DNA of 34,249 nucleotides from Ferruginibacter sp. (GCA_025963635.1 JAOQAK010000088.1:1-34249), one strand, 5' to 3'; numbered from the stretch's first letter, positions 26,051-34,164 are shown. Program-made: numbers and translations. Notes: generated by a model from the sequence alone, not told the origin.

Positions 26051-27334
26051 ATGAAGACAGTAGATTCTATTTCGCTTTCTTATAATACCATTAAAAGCAA
26101 CCGCTTAAGAACGGCTATTACAGTGATCATAATAGCGTTAGGCATTATGGCCCTGATTGCGATCATCACTGCAGTTGAAGCCGTCAATCAAAGTCTTACA
26201 CAGAGTTTTTCTACCATGGGCGCAAACGCATTTAGTATCCGGTATAAGGAACGCAATGTGCATTTTGGTGGAGGCGATAACCGCAATACCGCCAAAAAAT
26301 CAAATCGGAAATCGATAAGTAGCAAGAAATCCAGCGAAGGCAAATTGATCACTTTTGACGAGGCAAGAGCTTTTAAAAGGTTGTATTCTTTTCCAGCCCG
26401 GGTAGGTATTGCGTTGAGTGGCCCCGGAGGGATCATCGTTAACACAGATACAAAAAAAACTAACCCCGATGTGCGGGTGATAGGCGGGGATGAAAACTAT
26501 TTGCAGTTGAACGGGTATGAGTTAGCTGACGGAAGGGATTTTAATGAAACTGATGTTGAAACCGGCAGAAGTGTTTGCGTTGTAGGAAATGTAATTGCTC
26601 AAAAGCTGTTTGGTGAAAATACGCAACGTGCTATTGATAAAATTATCAGTGTTGCCAATGTTAAATACCGGATTATTGGGATTTTAAAAGATAAGGGAAG
26701 TAGCGCTTTCATGAATGCAGATAAAGTAGTGATCACTACCTACAATAATATAAGGCGTATTTATGGTTCAGAAGGGAAATCCTACAATATTGCGGTAATG
26801 GTCAATGATCTGCAAATGATGGATGTAGCGGTAGGAGAGGCAATTGGTTGGTTTCGCCCCGTTCGTAAATTGGATGTAAAGGAAGACGACAATTTTTATA
26901 TCGACAAAAGTGACAGCATCGCCCAGTCGTTGATGAAGAACCTTGGTTTTTTAAAATATGCCACATTAGCAATTGCCTTAATTACACTGATCGGAGCAGC
27001 AATAGGCTTGATGAATATCATGCTGGTAGCAGTTAATGAAAGAACCAAGGAGATCGGCCTGATAAAATCTCTGGGAGGGAAAGCTTCGGAAGTAAGGGCG
27101 CAGTTTTTGTGGGAATCTATATTGATCAGCCTAATGGGGGCAATCGTTGGTATCGTATCAGGCATCCTGTTTGGGAACATTGTTGCGGTTATTTTAAAAA
27201 CGGGTTTTGTGGTTCCCTGGGTATGGATTTTAATCGGTGTAATGGTATGTACTTTGGTTGGGTTATTGGCAGGGATTTACCCTGCCTATAAAGCTGCAAA
27301 ACTTGATCCCATCGTGGCTTTGAGATATGAATGA
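26051..27334 (+). CDS. MacB/FtsX-like ABC transporter permease without adjacent ATPase
   Basis: A 427-residue membrane protein. Seen: an N-terminal cytoplasmic start and first helix (TVIIIALGIMALIAIITAV, 24-42), a large extracytoplasmic MacB-type domain (about 45-295), and three C-terminal helices starting at YATLAIALITLIGAAIGLMN. The coupling motif VNERTKEIGLIKSLGGKASEVRAQFL is the standard FtsX-domain block. It probably exports a lipid, peptide or macrolide-like substrate, but the sequence does not tell which. The ATPase partner is not next to it. A TTG at 26018 is in frame; the ATG at 26051 is preferred. Confidence 0.88.
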   Translation: MKTVDSISLSYNTIKSNRLRTAITVIIIALGIMALIAIITAVEAVNQSLTQSFSTMGANAFSIRYKERNVHFGGGDNRNTAKKSNRKSISSKKSSEGKLITFDEARAFKRLYSFPARVGIALSGPGGIIVNTDTKKTNPDVRVIGGDENYLQLNGYELADGRDFNETDVETGRSVCVVGNVIAQKLFGENTQRAIDKIISVANVKYRIIGILKDKGSSAFMNADKVVITTYNNIRRIYGSEGKSYNIAVMVNDLQMMDVAVGEAIGWFRPVRKLDVKEDDNFYIDKSDSIAQSLMKNLGFLKYATLAIALITLIGAAIGLMNIMLVAVNERTKEIGLIKSLGGKASEVRAQFLWESILISLMGAIVGIVSGILFGNIVAVILKTGFVVPWVWILIGVMVCTLVGLLAGIYPAYKAAKLDPIVALRYE

Positions 27335-27382
27335 TGCTTGCTTTTTTTTAGGGAATTTGTCCTGAAAACACGGAATTATTAA

Positions 27383-27431
27383 ATCCCCGCGGGTCTTTTC
27401 AAAAAAGTTTTATTTTTTTTTTCGTGGGGAT
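27383..27431. promoter_or_regulatory. Imperfect inverted repeat in the spacer before exbB
   Basis: ATCCCCGCG (27383-27391) can pair with CGTGGGGAT (27423-27431), with one G-U, around a 31-base loop containing CTTTT/AAAAG and a T10 run (27413-27422). It may end transcription of the permease gene or be part of the leader of the exb operon. The 245-base spacer holds no gene. Confidence 0.35.
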
Positions 27432-27579
27432 GATTCATTGAATTAATTTATTAACTTGTGCCTCACTAAAAAAATTTCTAATCATTTTTTTATGGTGGAA
27501 ATAATATTTTGCTTAGCATTGTAGAACGAAAAATTTAATCAAACCTCATTTCACTTTAACAAACTAAAAATTGAACGTT

Positions 27580-28437
27580 ATGGCAGAAACAAAATCAACT
27601 GCAAATGTAAAACCATCTACATCAGTACAGGTAAAAAAATCCAGTAATGCTATATCATGGGTTGCGCCATTGGTTTGTATAATCGTCGGATATGTATTCT
27701 GGAGGTTTATTCTTGGAGATCCATCAGGCTTTACTAAACCAGGCCCAGGTGCTTTTTGGCCCTCACACGAAGGTCCAAAAGGGAATATGCATAGAATGTA
27801 TTTGGGAGGCATTATCGTACCAGTTTTAATTGGCTGTCTTCTAACCGTTGTTACTTTTGTGATAGAGAGGATGTTAACCATTTCCAAAGCTACCGGTACA
27901 GGGAGCAATGCAGACTTTGTTCGTAAAGTACAATATCATCTTGCAAATAAGAATGTAGATGCTGCTTTGGCTGAATGCGACAAACAAAAAGGATCTGTTG
28001 GAAATGTAATGAAAGCAGGTTTACATCGCTATAAAGATATGATCACTAATTCTGAATTGTCTACGGATCAGAAAGTACTGGCCATTCAAAAGGAAGTAGA
28101 AGAAGCTACGTCACTTGAGTTGCCAATGTTGGAAAAAAATCTTGTATTCCTTTCAACCCTTGCCTCTGTGGCAACTTTGATCGGTTTGTTAGGAACCGTG
28201 GTAGGTATGATTAAAGCATTCTCTGCTTTAGGTGAAGATTCTGGTGGTGGTGCTGCTGCAACCCAGCTATCAGTTGGTATCTCTGAAGCCTTGTACAATA
28301 CCGCTTTGGGAATTGGTACATCTGCTTTAGCCATTATCTTTTATAACGTATTTACAACGCGTATCGACGGTATCACCTACGGTATCGACGAATCTGGTTT
28401 TACTTTAACCCAAAGTTTTGGTTCGCTGTATAAATAA
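27580..28437 (+). CDS. exbB: ExbB/TolQ-type proton channel subunit
   Basis: A 285-residue inner-membrane subunit of the motor that powers TonB. An extra N-terminal helix (about 24-46) precedes the three core helices. The second hydrophobic segment is at about 74-98 (GGIIVPVLIGCLLTVVTFVIER). The paired helices LASVATLIGLLGTVVGMIKAFSAL and the later LYNTALGIGTSALAIIFYNV carry the conserved GLLGTV and TALG signatures. It is followed by two exbD genes and tonB. The TTG three codons upstream is not used here. Confidence 0.93.
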   Translation: MAETKSTANVKPSTSVQVKKSSNAISWVAPLVCIIVGYVFWRFILGDPSGFTKPGPGAFWPSHEGPKGNMHRMYLGGIIVPVLIGCLLTVVTFVIERMLTISKATGTGSNADFVRKVQYHLANKNVDAALAECDKQKGSVGNVMKAGLHRYKDMITNSELSTDQKVLAIQKEVEEATSLELPMLEKNLVFLSTLASVATLIGLLGTVVGMIKAFSALGEDSGGGAAATQLSVGISEALYNTALGIGTSALAIIFYNVFTTRIDGITYGIDESGFTLTQSFGSLYK

Positions 28438-28493
28438 TTGTATGGAATTAGCCATCGTTTGCATCTTATAGTAAAACACTAAAATTTTCTCAA

Positions 28494-29156
28494 ATGCCAA
28501 AAGTTAAAATACCAAGGAAGAGTACGGCTGTGGATATGACCGCGATGTGCGATGTTGCTTTTTTGCTGTTGTCTTTTTTTATCCTGGCAACAAAAACCAA
28601 ACCACCCGAAGCCGTTAAAGTAATGACTCCTTCGTCAGTGTCTACAAAAATTGCGAAGGAAAATGCAATAATGGTTACGCTTAATAAGGAAGGTAAAATC
28701 TACCTGATGTTAGGCGACAAGGCAAAAAAGGAAGCAATCCTGGCTGATGTGAATACAACCAAAGGTCTTGGGTTAACTCCCGCCGAATTAGCAAAGCTGA
28801 GGAAGATGGAATTTATCGGTATGCCTTTTAATAAAATAAAAAGCATGTTGCAATTGGCAGAGCCTATGGAACCCAAGAACATGGATGGCATTCCTTTAGG
28901 AGACAGTACTCATAATGAACTGACAGATTGGATCGGTAGTGTCGTACGTTCCTATTCGGGAGAAAGCATGGACAATCTTAATCTTTTGGTGAAGGGAGAC
29001 AATGCTGCCAAATATCCCGCATTCAAGTTAATAAAGGATGCGTTTAAAAGGAATGACATATTTAAATTCAAAATTGTTACTAACCCCGAAGGAGTTCCAG
29101 CCGATTCAGAATTGGCGTTGAATCCTCCCGGGGGTGTGAGCACGGAAAACAAATAA
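28494..29156 (+). CDS. exbD: ExbD-type subunit, first copy
   Basis: A 220-residue single-pass protein. The motor aspartate is D20 in MTAMCDVAFLLLSFFILA, in the only membrane helix. The periplasmic part is longer than in E. coli ExbD (about 140 residues) and contains an insertion-rich middle. Two different exbD genes after one exbB is the common Bacteroidota layout (recalled). Starts 56 bases after exbB. Confidence 0.92.
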   Translation: MPKVKIPRKSTAVDMTAMCDVAFLLLSFFILATKTKPPEAVKVMTPSSVSTKIAKENAIMVTLNKEGKIYLMLGDKAKKEAILADVNTTKGLGLTPAELAKLRKMEFIGMPFNKIKSMLQLAEPMEPKNMDGIPLGDSTHNELTDWIGSVVRSYSGESMDNLNLLVKGDNAAKYPAFKLIKDAFKRNDIFKFKIVTNPEGVPADSELALNPPGGVSTENK

Positions 29157-29201
29157 TTATCGTAACATTTGCTCCAACCAGGGCAATTAAAAATTACCGT
29201 T

Positions 29202-29750
29202 ATGGCAGAATTGGATACATCGTCCGGTGGCGGACATAAAAAAGGACCTGGCGTAAAGAAGGCCAAGAAAGCGAGTACCCGGGTAGATTTGACCCCGATG
29301 GTGGATTTGGGGTTCCTGTTGATTACGTTCTTTGTATTTACCACTACCATGAGTACGCCTACGGCCATGTCTATGAATGAGCCAAAGGACGATCCGGCTA
29401 ATCAGCTGAAGGTTAAAAATTCAGGTGCGATGACCTTGTTATTGGGCAAGAACGACCAGGTATATTATTACTTTGGTGAGTTATCTCCTACCGAGGCATC
29501 AACCCAATTTAAAAGTAGCAATTTTAAGGATATCCGGCAGATAATTCTGGATAAAAAGAAAGCTACACCCATTGGTGATTTAATGTATATCATTAAATCG
29601 GACAAAGAAGCTACCTTCAAAAATGCCATCGATATATTGGATGAAATGGCTATTAATGCCGTACCTCCCGGCCACTATGCAGAGGTAGATATGAGCGATA
29701 CTGAAGCGCAGTTAATCAAAATGACTGAAGATGCCAACGGTATAAAATAG
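29202..29750 (+). CDS. exbD: ExbD-type subunit, second copy
   Basis: A 182-residue single-pass protein. A Lys/Gly-rich cytoplasmic tail precedes the helix, and the motor aspartate is D35 in VDLTPMVDLGFLLITFF. This is closer to the E. coli pattern (TPFIDVMLVLL) than the first copy. The periplasmic domain ends with EVDMSDTEAQLIKM. The open frame begins at 29169, but the ATG at 29202 gives the typical short tail. Confidence 0.92.
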   Translation: MAELDTSSGGGHKKGPGVKKAKKASTRVDLTPMVDLGFLLITFFVFTTTMSTPTAMSMNEPKDDPANQLKVKNSGAMTLLLGKNDQVYYYFGELSPTEASTQFKSSNFKDIRQIILDKKKATPIGDLMYIIKSDKEATFKNAIDILDEMAINAVPPGHYAEVDMSDTEAQLIKMTEDANGIK

Positions 29751-29798
29751 TTTATGGAATTGGTTAAATTTTGAATCTAACTCACAAAGCATTTTACA

Positions 29799-30629
29799 AT
29801 GGAAACAAATAAAATTTTAAACGCCGATATTCTCGATATTATATTCGATGGTAAGAACAAGGAGTATGGTGCATATGAGCTTCGGAAAACGTATAATAAG
29901 CGCTTGACGAGGTCAATCATTATTACACTTTCCTTAGTACTGTTTGCTTTCATTGGTACTGTACTTTCAAATATGATCGAAAGGAATTCAAAGGAAGAGA
30001 TTGAGGTGTTGGATACACAAATGGCTGAAGTTAAGAAGAACGATGCTCCACCGCCACCACCTCCGCCACCTCCTCCTCCGAAGGCGCCACCGCCACCCGA
30101 GATTAATCAGGTAAAATTTACTCCTCCTAAGATCGTAAAAGATGAAGAAGTAAAAGAAGATGAAAAGATCGAGGAAATTAAAGAAGACCAGGTAATTAGC
30201 ACTAAAACTGTAGAAAGCGAAAACAAGACACAAATAGTTCAGGCGCCCACTGAAGACAAAGGAACACAAATTGTTGAGGCTCCAAAAGCTGATGAAGAAG
30301 ATAAAGTGTTTACCAAGGTAGAAAATGAGGCACAATTTCCAGGGGGACAACAGGCATGGATCAGGTATCTTCAAAAAAACCTTAATGCAAATGCTCCGGT
30401 TGATAATGGAGCCCCAAGCGGCACTTACCAGGTTATAGTGAAGTTCATTGTGAGTAAAGATGGTAGCATTAGTGATGTTCAGGCAGAAACAAAGCATGGA
30501 TTTGGGATGGAAGATGAAGCAGTGAAAATTATCAAACGTGGTCCCAAATGGACACCGGCGCTTCAGAATGGCCGTAATGTAAATGCATACCGCCGCCAGC
30601 CAATTACGTTTATTGTCGAGGAACAGTAA
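29799..30629 (+). CDS. tonB: TonB energy transducer
   Basis: A 276-residue TonB protein. N-terminal ILDIIFDGKNKEYGAYELRK (11-30) is followed by one membrane helix (about 38-57). The spacer begins with a run of prolines (84-100) and continues as a Lys/Glu-rich stretch (about 105-175). The C-terminal TonB domain starts near AQFPGGQQAWIRYLQ and ends with PITFIVEEQ. It takes energy from ExbB/ExbD to outer-membrane receptors. The last gene of the exb operon; a terminator follows 29 bases later. Confidence 0.94.
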   Translation: METNKILNADILDIIFDGKNKEYGAYELRKTYNKRLTRSIIITLSLVLFAFIGTVLSNMIERNSKEEIEVLDTQMAEVKKNDAPPPPPPPPPPPKAPPPPEINQVKFTPPKIVKDEEVKEDEKIEEIKEDQVISTKTVESENKTQIVQAPTEDKGTQIVEAPKADEEDKVFTKVENEAQFPGGQQAWIRYLQKNLNANAPVDNGAPSGTYQVIVKFIVSKDGSISDVQAETKHGFGMEDEAVKIIKRGPKWTPALQNGRNVNAYRRQPITFIVEEQ

Positions 30630-30658
30630 TTGTCTTAACACTTAATAGTAATATCTTT

Positions 30659-30686
30659 CCCCCTGTATTTTGCAGGGGGATTTTTT
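30659..30686 (+). terminator. Terminator of the exbB-exbD-exbD-tonB operon
   Basis: CCCCCTG (30659-30665) and CAGGGGG (30673-30679) form a perfect seven-base GC-rich stem, followed by A and six T (30681-30686). Confidence 0.88.
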
Positions 30687-30850
30687 GTGAAGACGCATTA
30701 ATATGCTGTTTTTCTGCTCTATCACCTTCTACCTGCCACACCAGAAGAATGACATGCATTAAGCTACCAGATATCCCTACCAAAGAGGAAATAGGGAATC
30801 ATCGGTAACAGATAGATATGGAGATAGGAGTTTCCTTTTTATATATAAGG

Positions 30851-30858
30851 TATCTTTG
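30851..30858 (+). promoter_or_regulatory. -7 box of mnmE
   Basis: TATCTTTG fits TAnnTTTG and ends four bases (CCTT) before the mnmE ATG at 30863. A TTTC about 16 bases upstream is the best candidate for the distal element. Confidence 0.55.
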
Positions 30859-30862
30859 CCTT

Positions 30863-32245
30863 ATGCATAAATTATCAGGATGGGATGATACAATCGTTGC
30901 GTTGGCTACTCCGCCGGGAGTTGGCGCTATAGGTGTATTACGGTTAAGTGGCCCCGAGGCTTTTAAGATTGTCAATGGAATATTTCCCTCAAAAAATCTC
31001 ACAAATCAACTATCTCACACTATTCATGTGGGCCTTCTTCAGCTTGGGGATGAAAATATTGACGAAGTGGTAATCTCTTTATTTAAAGGTCCCAGGAGTT
31101 ATACCGGCGAAGATGTTATCGAAATAGGCTGTCACGGGAGCCCCTACATTCAGCAGCAGGTGATTGGAGCATGTATTCAGGGTGGCGCTCGCCTTGCGAG
31201 GCCCGGAGAATTTACGCAGCGGGCTTTTTTAAGGGGCAAATTAGATCTCACCCAGGCAGAAGCTGTAGTTGACTTAATTGCCAGCAATACAGCGGCATCT
31301 CAAAAAGCAGCGTTAAACAATATTCGTGGGGGTTTCAGTAACGTATTGAAGACAGTGCGAGAACAACTTATAGGTTTTTCTGCAATGATTGAACTTGAAC
31401 TTGATTTTAGCCAGGAGGATGTGGAATTTGCTGACCGAAAAAAATTTAACAGCCTGATTGAAGCTGCACTTGCAACTACTGATCATCTATTGAATTCATT
31501 TCGGTTGGGGAATGTTATAAAGAATGGCGTAAACGTTGCCATCATCGGCAAACCCAATGCAGGGAAAAGCACCTTGTTAAATTCGTTGCTTAATGAAAAC
31601 CGGGCTATTGTAAGCGAAATACCTGGTACAACAAGAGATACTATTGAAGAAATACTCAACATCCGGGGGATTTTATACAGATTGATTGATACGGCAGGGA
31701 TACGGGATCACAGCACTGATGCAATTGAACTGGTTGGAATCGGAAAGAGCATGGAAAAAATGCAATCTGCAGATATAATCCTCTATATTTTCGATCTAAA
31801 CGAATTAGATCGGGCCAAATTAGCTGAGATCAGCAGTGAATTTGAGAAGTCTGGTAAGCGGTATATATTGGTAGGCAATAAAGTAGATTCAATGAGCGGG
31901 TTATCAATCAGGGAAAAATTCAGTGCCGCGGGCGACATAGTTCTTATTTCCGCCAAAAATAAAATCGGCATTGACGAGGTTAAAAACGGACTGTTCTCAC
32001 GCATTGTCGACGGCCAGCTTGCTGTTGAAAACGTCGTTATAACCAATCTGCGTCATTTCGAAGCCTTGCAGCAGGTACACAAATCGTTGATGGATATTAA
32101 AACTGGAGTGGATAATATTATCTCTGCGGATCTGTTAGCGTTGGATATCCGTCGCTGTCTTCACTATATATCTGAGATAACAGGTGACATTTCGAACGAG
32201 GATGTATTGGATTTTATCTTTTCAAAGTTCTGTATCGGTAAGTAA
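30863..32245 (+). CDS. mnmE: tRNA uridine-5-carboxymethylaminomethyl modification GTPase MnmE
   Basis: A 460-residue GTPase that with MnmG modifies the wobble uridine of several tRNAs. Seen: the N-terminal folate-binding domain starting DTIVALATPPGVGAIGVLRLSG, with GARLARPGEFTQRAFL (108-123); G1 GKPNAGKS (229-236); G2 GTTRDT; G3 DTAG (276-279); G4 NKVD (339-342); and the C-terminal CIGK, whose Cys is catalytically needed. The frame is open 15 codons upstream, but the ATG at 30863, behind the promoter box, gives the family N-terminus. Full length. Confidence 0.97.
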   Translation: MHKLSGWDDTIVALATPPGVGAIGVLRLSGPEAFKIVNGIFPSKNLTNQLSHTIHVGLLQLGDENIDEVVISLFKGPRSYTGEDVIEIGCHGSPYIQQQVIGACIQGGARLARPGEFTQRAFLRGKLDLTQAEAVVDLIASNTAASQKAALNNIRGGFSNVLKTVREQLIGFSAMIELELDFSQEDVEFADRKKFNSLIEAALATTDHLLNSFRLGNVIKNGVNVAIIGKPNAGKSTLLNSLLNENRAIVSEIPGTTRDTIEEILNIRGILYRLIDTAGIRDHSTDAIELVGIGKSMEKMQSADIILYIFDLNELDRAKLAEISSEFEKSGKRYILVGNKVDSMSGLSIREKFSAAGDIVLISAKNKIGIDEVKNGLFSRIVDGQLAVENVVITNLRHFEALQQVHKSLMDIKTGVDNIISADLLALDIRRCLHYISEITGDISNEDVLDFIFSKFCIGK

Positions 32246-32246
32246 T

Positions 32247-32502
32247 TTGGTGAATGATGAGACGAAAAAATGCCCTTACTGTGCAGAGAAAGTTCAGATT
32301 GAAGCTATTAAATGTAAACATTGCGGAGAAACTTTGACAACGATTCAAAGACATCAAGTCAGCAGGAAGGAACCACTATTACAATTAAGGAATAAGTATT
32401 AAAAAATGGAACCCTGGGATAGCAGCTTTGCTAAGTCTTTTAATTCCGGGTGCCGGACAAATATACAAAGGCAATATGGGTTCTGGACTTTATGCTAGTG
32501 TA
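32247..32502 (+). pseudogene. Broken zinc-ribbon / TM2-like membrane protein gene
   Basis: Frame one (TTG or GTG start at 32247/32250) encodes a zinc ribbon, KKCPYCAEKVQIEAIKCKHC. The reading then passes, by apparent one-base indels, through a second frame with SSQQEGTTITIKE (stop near 32393) to a third frame reading KKWNPGIAALLSLLIPGAGQ then IYKGNMGSG from about 32401. That last block is typical of small membrane proteins with a GAGQxYxG motif that follow zinc ribbons. The gene is cut at 32502 by the left edge of an IS630-like element. Family identity is by motif recognition only. Confidence 0.6.
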
Positions 32503-32527
32503 GCAGCAATTTAATTATGCAACATAA
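32503..32527 (+). repeat. Left terminal inverted repeat of the IS630-like element
   Basis: Matches the reverse complement of 33649-33673 at 19 of 25 positions, with the inner nine bases GCAACATAA identical. It includes the transposase stop codon (32515-32517). Confidence 0.65.
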
Positions 32528-33612
32528 TATTTGGATAGCTTTTTATCTGCGTCTTTTCTTTTAAAAGACCATTGTATTTTTTCTTTGCTTTGTTTCGTTG
32601 TTGTGACCAGCAATCAATTTCTCTTTCCAGTACATGCGGATTGCCTATTCTTCTTGCCAGGCATTCCCGATCCACCATATTAATTCTATTTCTGCCATAT
32701 TGGGCCAGCTTCCATGTTTAGGCGTGTAGTAAAAATCTATTTTTTTAAAATCTGGTCTGCTTGCTTCTTCGAAAATGTTTCATAAAATGAAGCCGCAAAA
32801 TGTGTATTAAGGTTGTCCAATGCCAACCTTACTTTTTGGCTTGCCGGTAATCATGATCTATCAATTGTTTAATAAAGCAGGCAAAATCATTCTTTTTCCT
32901 TTGAAACGTTACTTTTATTCTTCGCTTTCCAGCCAATGGTTCTATAGCGACAAAGATATTCCGGGTACCTTTTCGACGATATTGCCATCATATTTTGCCG
33001 AACTGCCAGGTTTTAAGGGTGTACTTTTTCTTGCGTCTTCTATCAGCTGTTTACTTTTTTCATCCACGCAAACAACCGGGTATTGTTTATTATGGCTACC
33101 TGAATATAATGTTAGTAGCTTATACATCCTTTTTCGATACTCCGGTGTAATGGCTGTTATGCACCACATTTTTTTTAACCAAGGCTTACATTCGTTTTTT
33201 TTAGTATTAACCGGATTGTTTCCCGGTTAATACTTTCCAGTCCTTTATGCAGGCTTACTTTTTCAGTAAGCAACTCTAATGTCCATCTTGCTCTGCCTGA
33301 AGGAGGATCACTACAGGCTAAAGCTATTATCTCGGCCTTCTGTTTAGGCCCATATTTACTGGGTTGGCCACTACGTTCTTTTTCTTGCAAAGACTTTTCG
33401 ACCCCTTCCTCTAGATAGCGCATTCGTGTTCGCCAAACCGTAGTACGCTCCACTTCAAGGACATCCACAATCTCTGCATCCTTCTTTCCTTTATGCAATA
33501 GTAAAAGAATATTCACTCTATCATACTCCCTTTGACTCCTTTTACCTGAACTTTTGAAAGAACGCAAAAATGCTAATTCCGAGGCGCTTAATTTTACTTG
33601 CTCACGTTTCAT
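32515..33612 (-). pseudogene. IS630-family transposase, interrupted by several frameshifts
   Basis: The N-terminal part (33612 to 33175, 145 residues) has the helix-turn-helix region RSQREYDRVNILLLLHKGK and the RSGQPSKYGPKQKAEI linker. At an A8 run (minus strand, 33195-33202) a -1 shift enters the next frame, giving CKPWLKKMWC and the DDE segment YPVVCVDEKSKQLIEDARK. Later fragments NIFVAIEPLAGKRR, LALDNLNTHFAASFYE, then DFYYTPKHGSWPNMAEIEL and LARRIGNPHVLEREID match the rest of the family but lie in shifting frames, each needing a one-base correction. The first shift could be programmed recoding, as proposed for some IS630 members; the others indicate decay or poor sequence. Confidence 0.82.
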
Positions 33613-33653
33613 AAATATAATTTGGTAAACAAGTTAAACAAATTATATTTATG
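33610..33653. repeat. Perfect 15-base inverted repeat at the transposase start
   Basis: CATAAATATAATTTG (33610-33624) and CAAATTATATTTATG (33639-33653) are exact reverse complements separated by 14 bases. The left arm contains the transposase start codon and the right arm overlaps the terminal inverted repeat. It may be a transposase binding site, an operator, or an mRNA hairpin hiding the start. Confidence 0.75.
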
Positions 33654-33673
33654 TTGCTAAATTATATTGTTAT
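33649..33673 (-). repeat. Right terminal inverted repeat of the IS630-like element
   Basis: Partner of 32503-32527. Its outermost A joins the flanking TA to form the TAA stop codon of the truncated dGTPase gene. Confidence 0.65.
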
Positions 33674-33903
33674 TATCCTAGTGAACGGCCTACTGATGCA
33701 ACTTCCAGTGAATGAGTAAGCCGATTATGGACAATTACGCTTCCAGGCAATGGAAGGACCTGTGTTTTATTTTGTAGCCTTCTGAAAGATGATGAAAATA
33801 TTATTCTATCAAAGTCCCTCTGAAATTCGGTTCTAACATCGATATTTGTCGAGGTCGTGCTTTTGCCTGTTCTAGCGTCTGAGTAAAGTTTATTAAGGTC
33901 CAT
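33673..33903 (-). pseudogene. dgt: dGTP triphosphohydrolase, 5' fragment cut by the IS
   Basis: The first 76 residues of a dGTPase, an HD-domain enzyme that cleaves dGTP to deoxyguanosine and triphosphate. The fragment holds the conserved N-terminus RTEFQRDFDRIIFSSSFRRL, QNKTQVLPLPG and HNRLTHSLEVASVGRSLG, including the first metal-binding His region. The family is usually 400-500 residues, so the HD motif and the rest are missing. The coding sequence ends exactly at the IS edge (33674-33675), where TA plus the first IS base makes the stop. The rest of the gene is not found across the IS. Confidence 0.85.
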
Positions 33904-33954
33904 AAAATTTCTGTGTTATTAATGAGGTACTATTAGTCTTCTATGTAATGAGTT

Positions 33955-34164
33955 TTATAGTTGTTTTTTGTTGGCTATTCCAAATGGTATATGTACTAAG
34001 GGGATTTTACTAAGCTTTGGATCCAAATGAACAAGCTGATCATCAAAATAGATATGAGGCTTTATAATGTCCAAAACTCTTTTCTTTTCTATACCGTCTA
34101 ATAGAAACATTTCATCTACAGTAACACCCCAATCTTTTAAAGTATTTATTGCTGCGTATCCCAC
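33955..34164 (-). pseudogene. Cytosolic 5'-nucleotidase-like C-terminal fragment
   Basis: A 69-residue stretch matching the C-terminal end of the cytosolic-type 5'-nucleotidase family: AAINTLKDWGVTVDEMFLLD, EKKRVLDIIKPHIYFDDQ and IPFGIAN. The FFDDQ-like IYFDDQ acid pair is part of the family's active-site region. The frame meets a stop just upstream of about 34167, so the N-terminal two thirds are absent. It is oriented like dgt and ends 51 bases before it, suggesting that the two once formed a nucleotide-hydrolysing operon. Identification is by motif recall. Confidence 0.7.

Larger units (their letters stand above)
32503..33673 (-). mobile_element. Decayed IS630-family insertion sequence
   Basis: About 1171 bp containing a disrupted IS630-type transposase on the minus strand. 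Imperfect terminal inverted repeats of 25 bases (19 identical) are seen at 32503-32527 and 33649-33673; both end with GCAACATAA on the inner side. Each edge is flanked by TA (32501-32502 and 33674-33675), the target dinucleotide duplicated by this family. Edges were placed by eye. Confidence 0.72.

Noticed and set aside
29988..30641. Long minus-strand open frame opposite tonB
   Set aside because: It is Trp/Arg-rich and Phe-rich, as expected for the complement of the proline/lysine-rich tonB spacer. No start context or family resemblance; a shadow frame.
30690..30850. Possible small RNA or tRNA between tonB and mnmE
   Set aside because: Only a six-base TCCCTA/TAGGGA stem is visible; no cloverleaf or conserved RNA pattern.
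32820..33230. Plus-strand open frame of 136 codons in the IS
   Set aside because: The minus strand of the same region encodes recognisable IS630 transposase segments; the plus frame has none.
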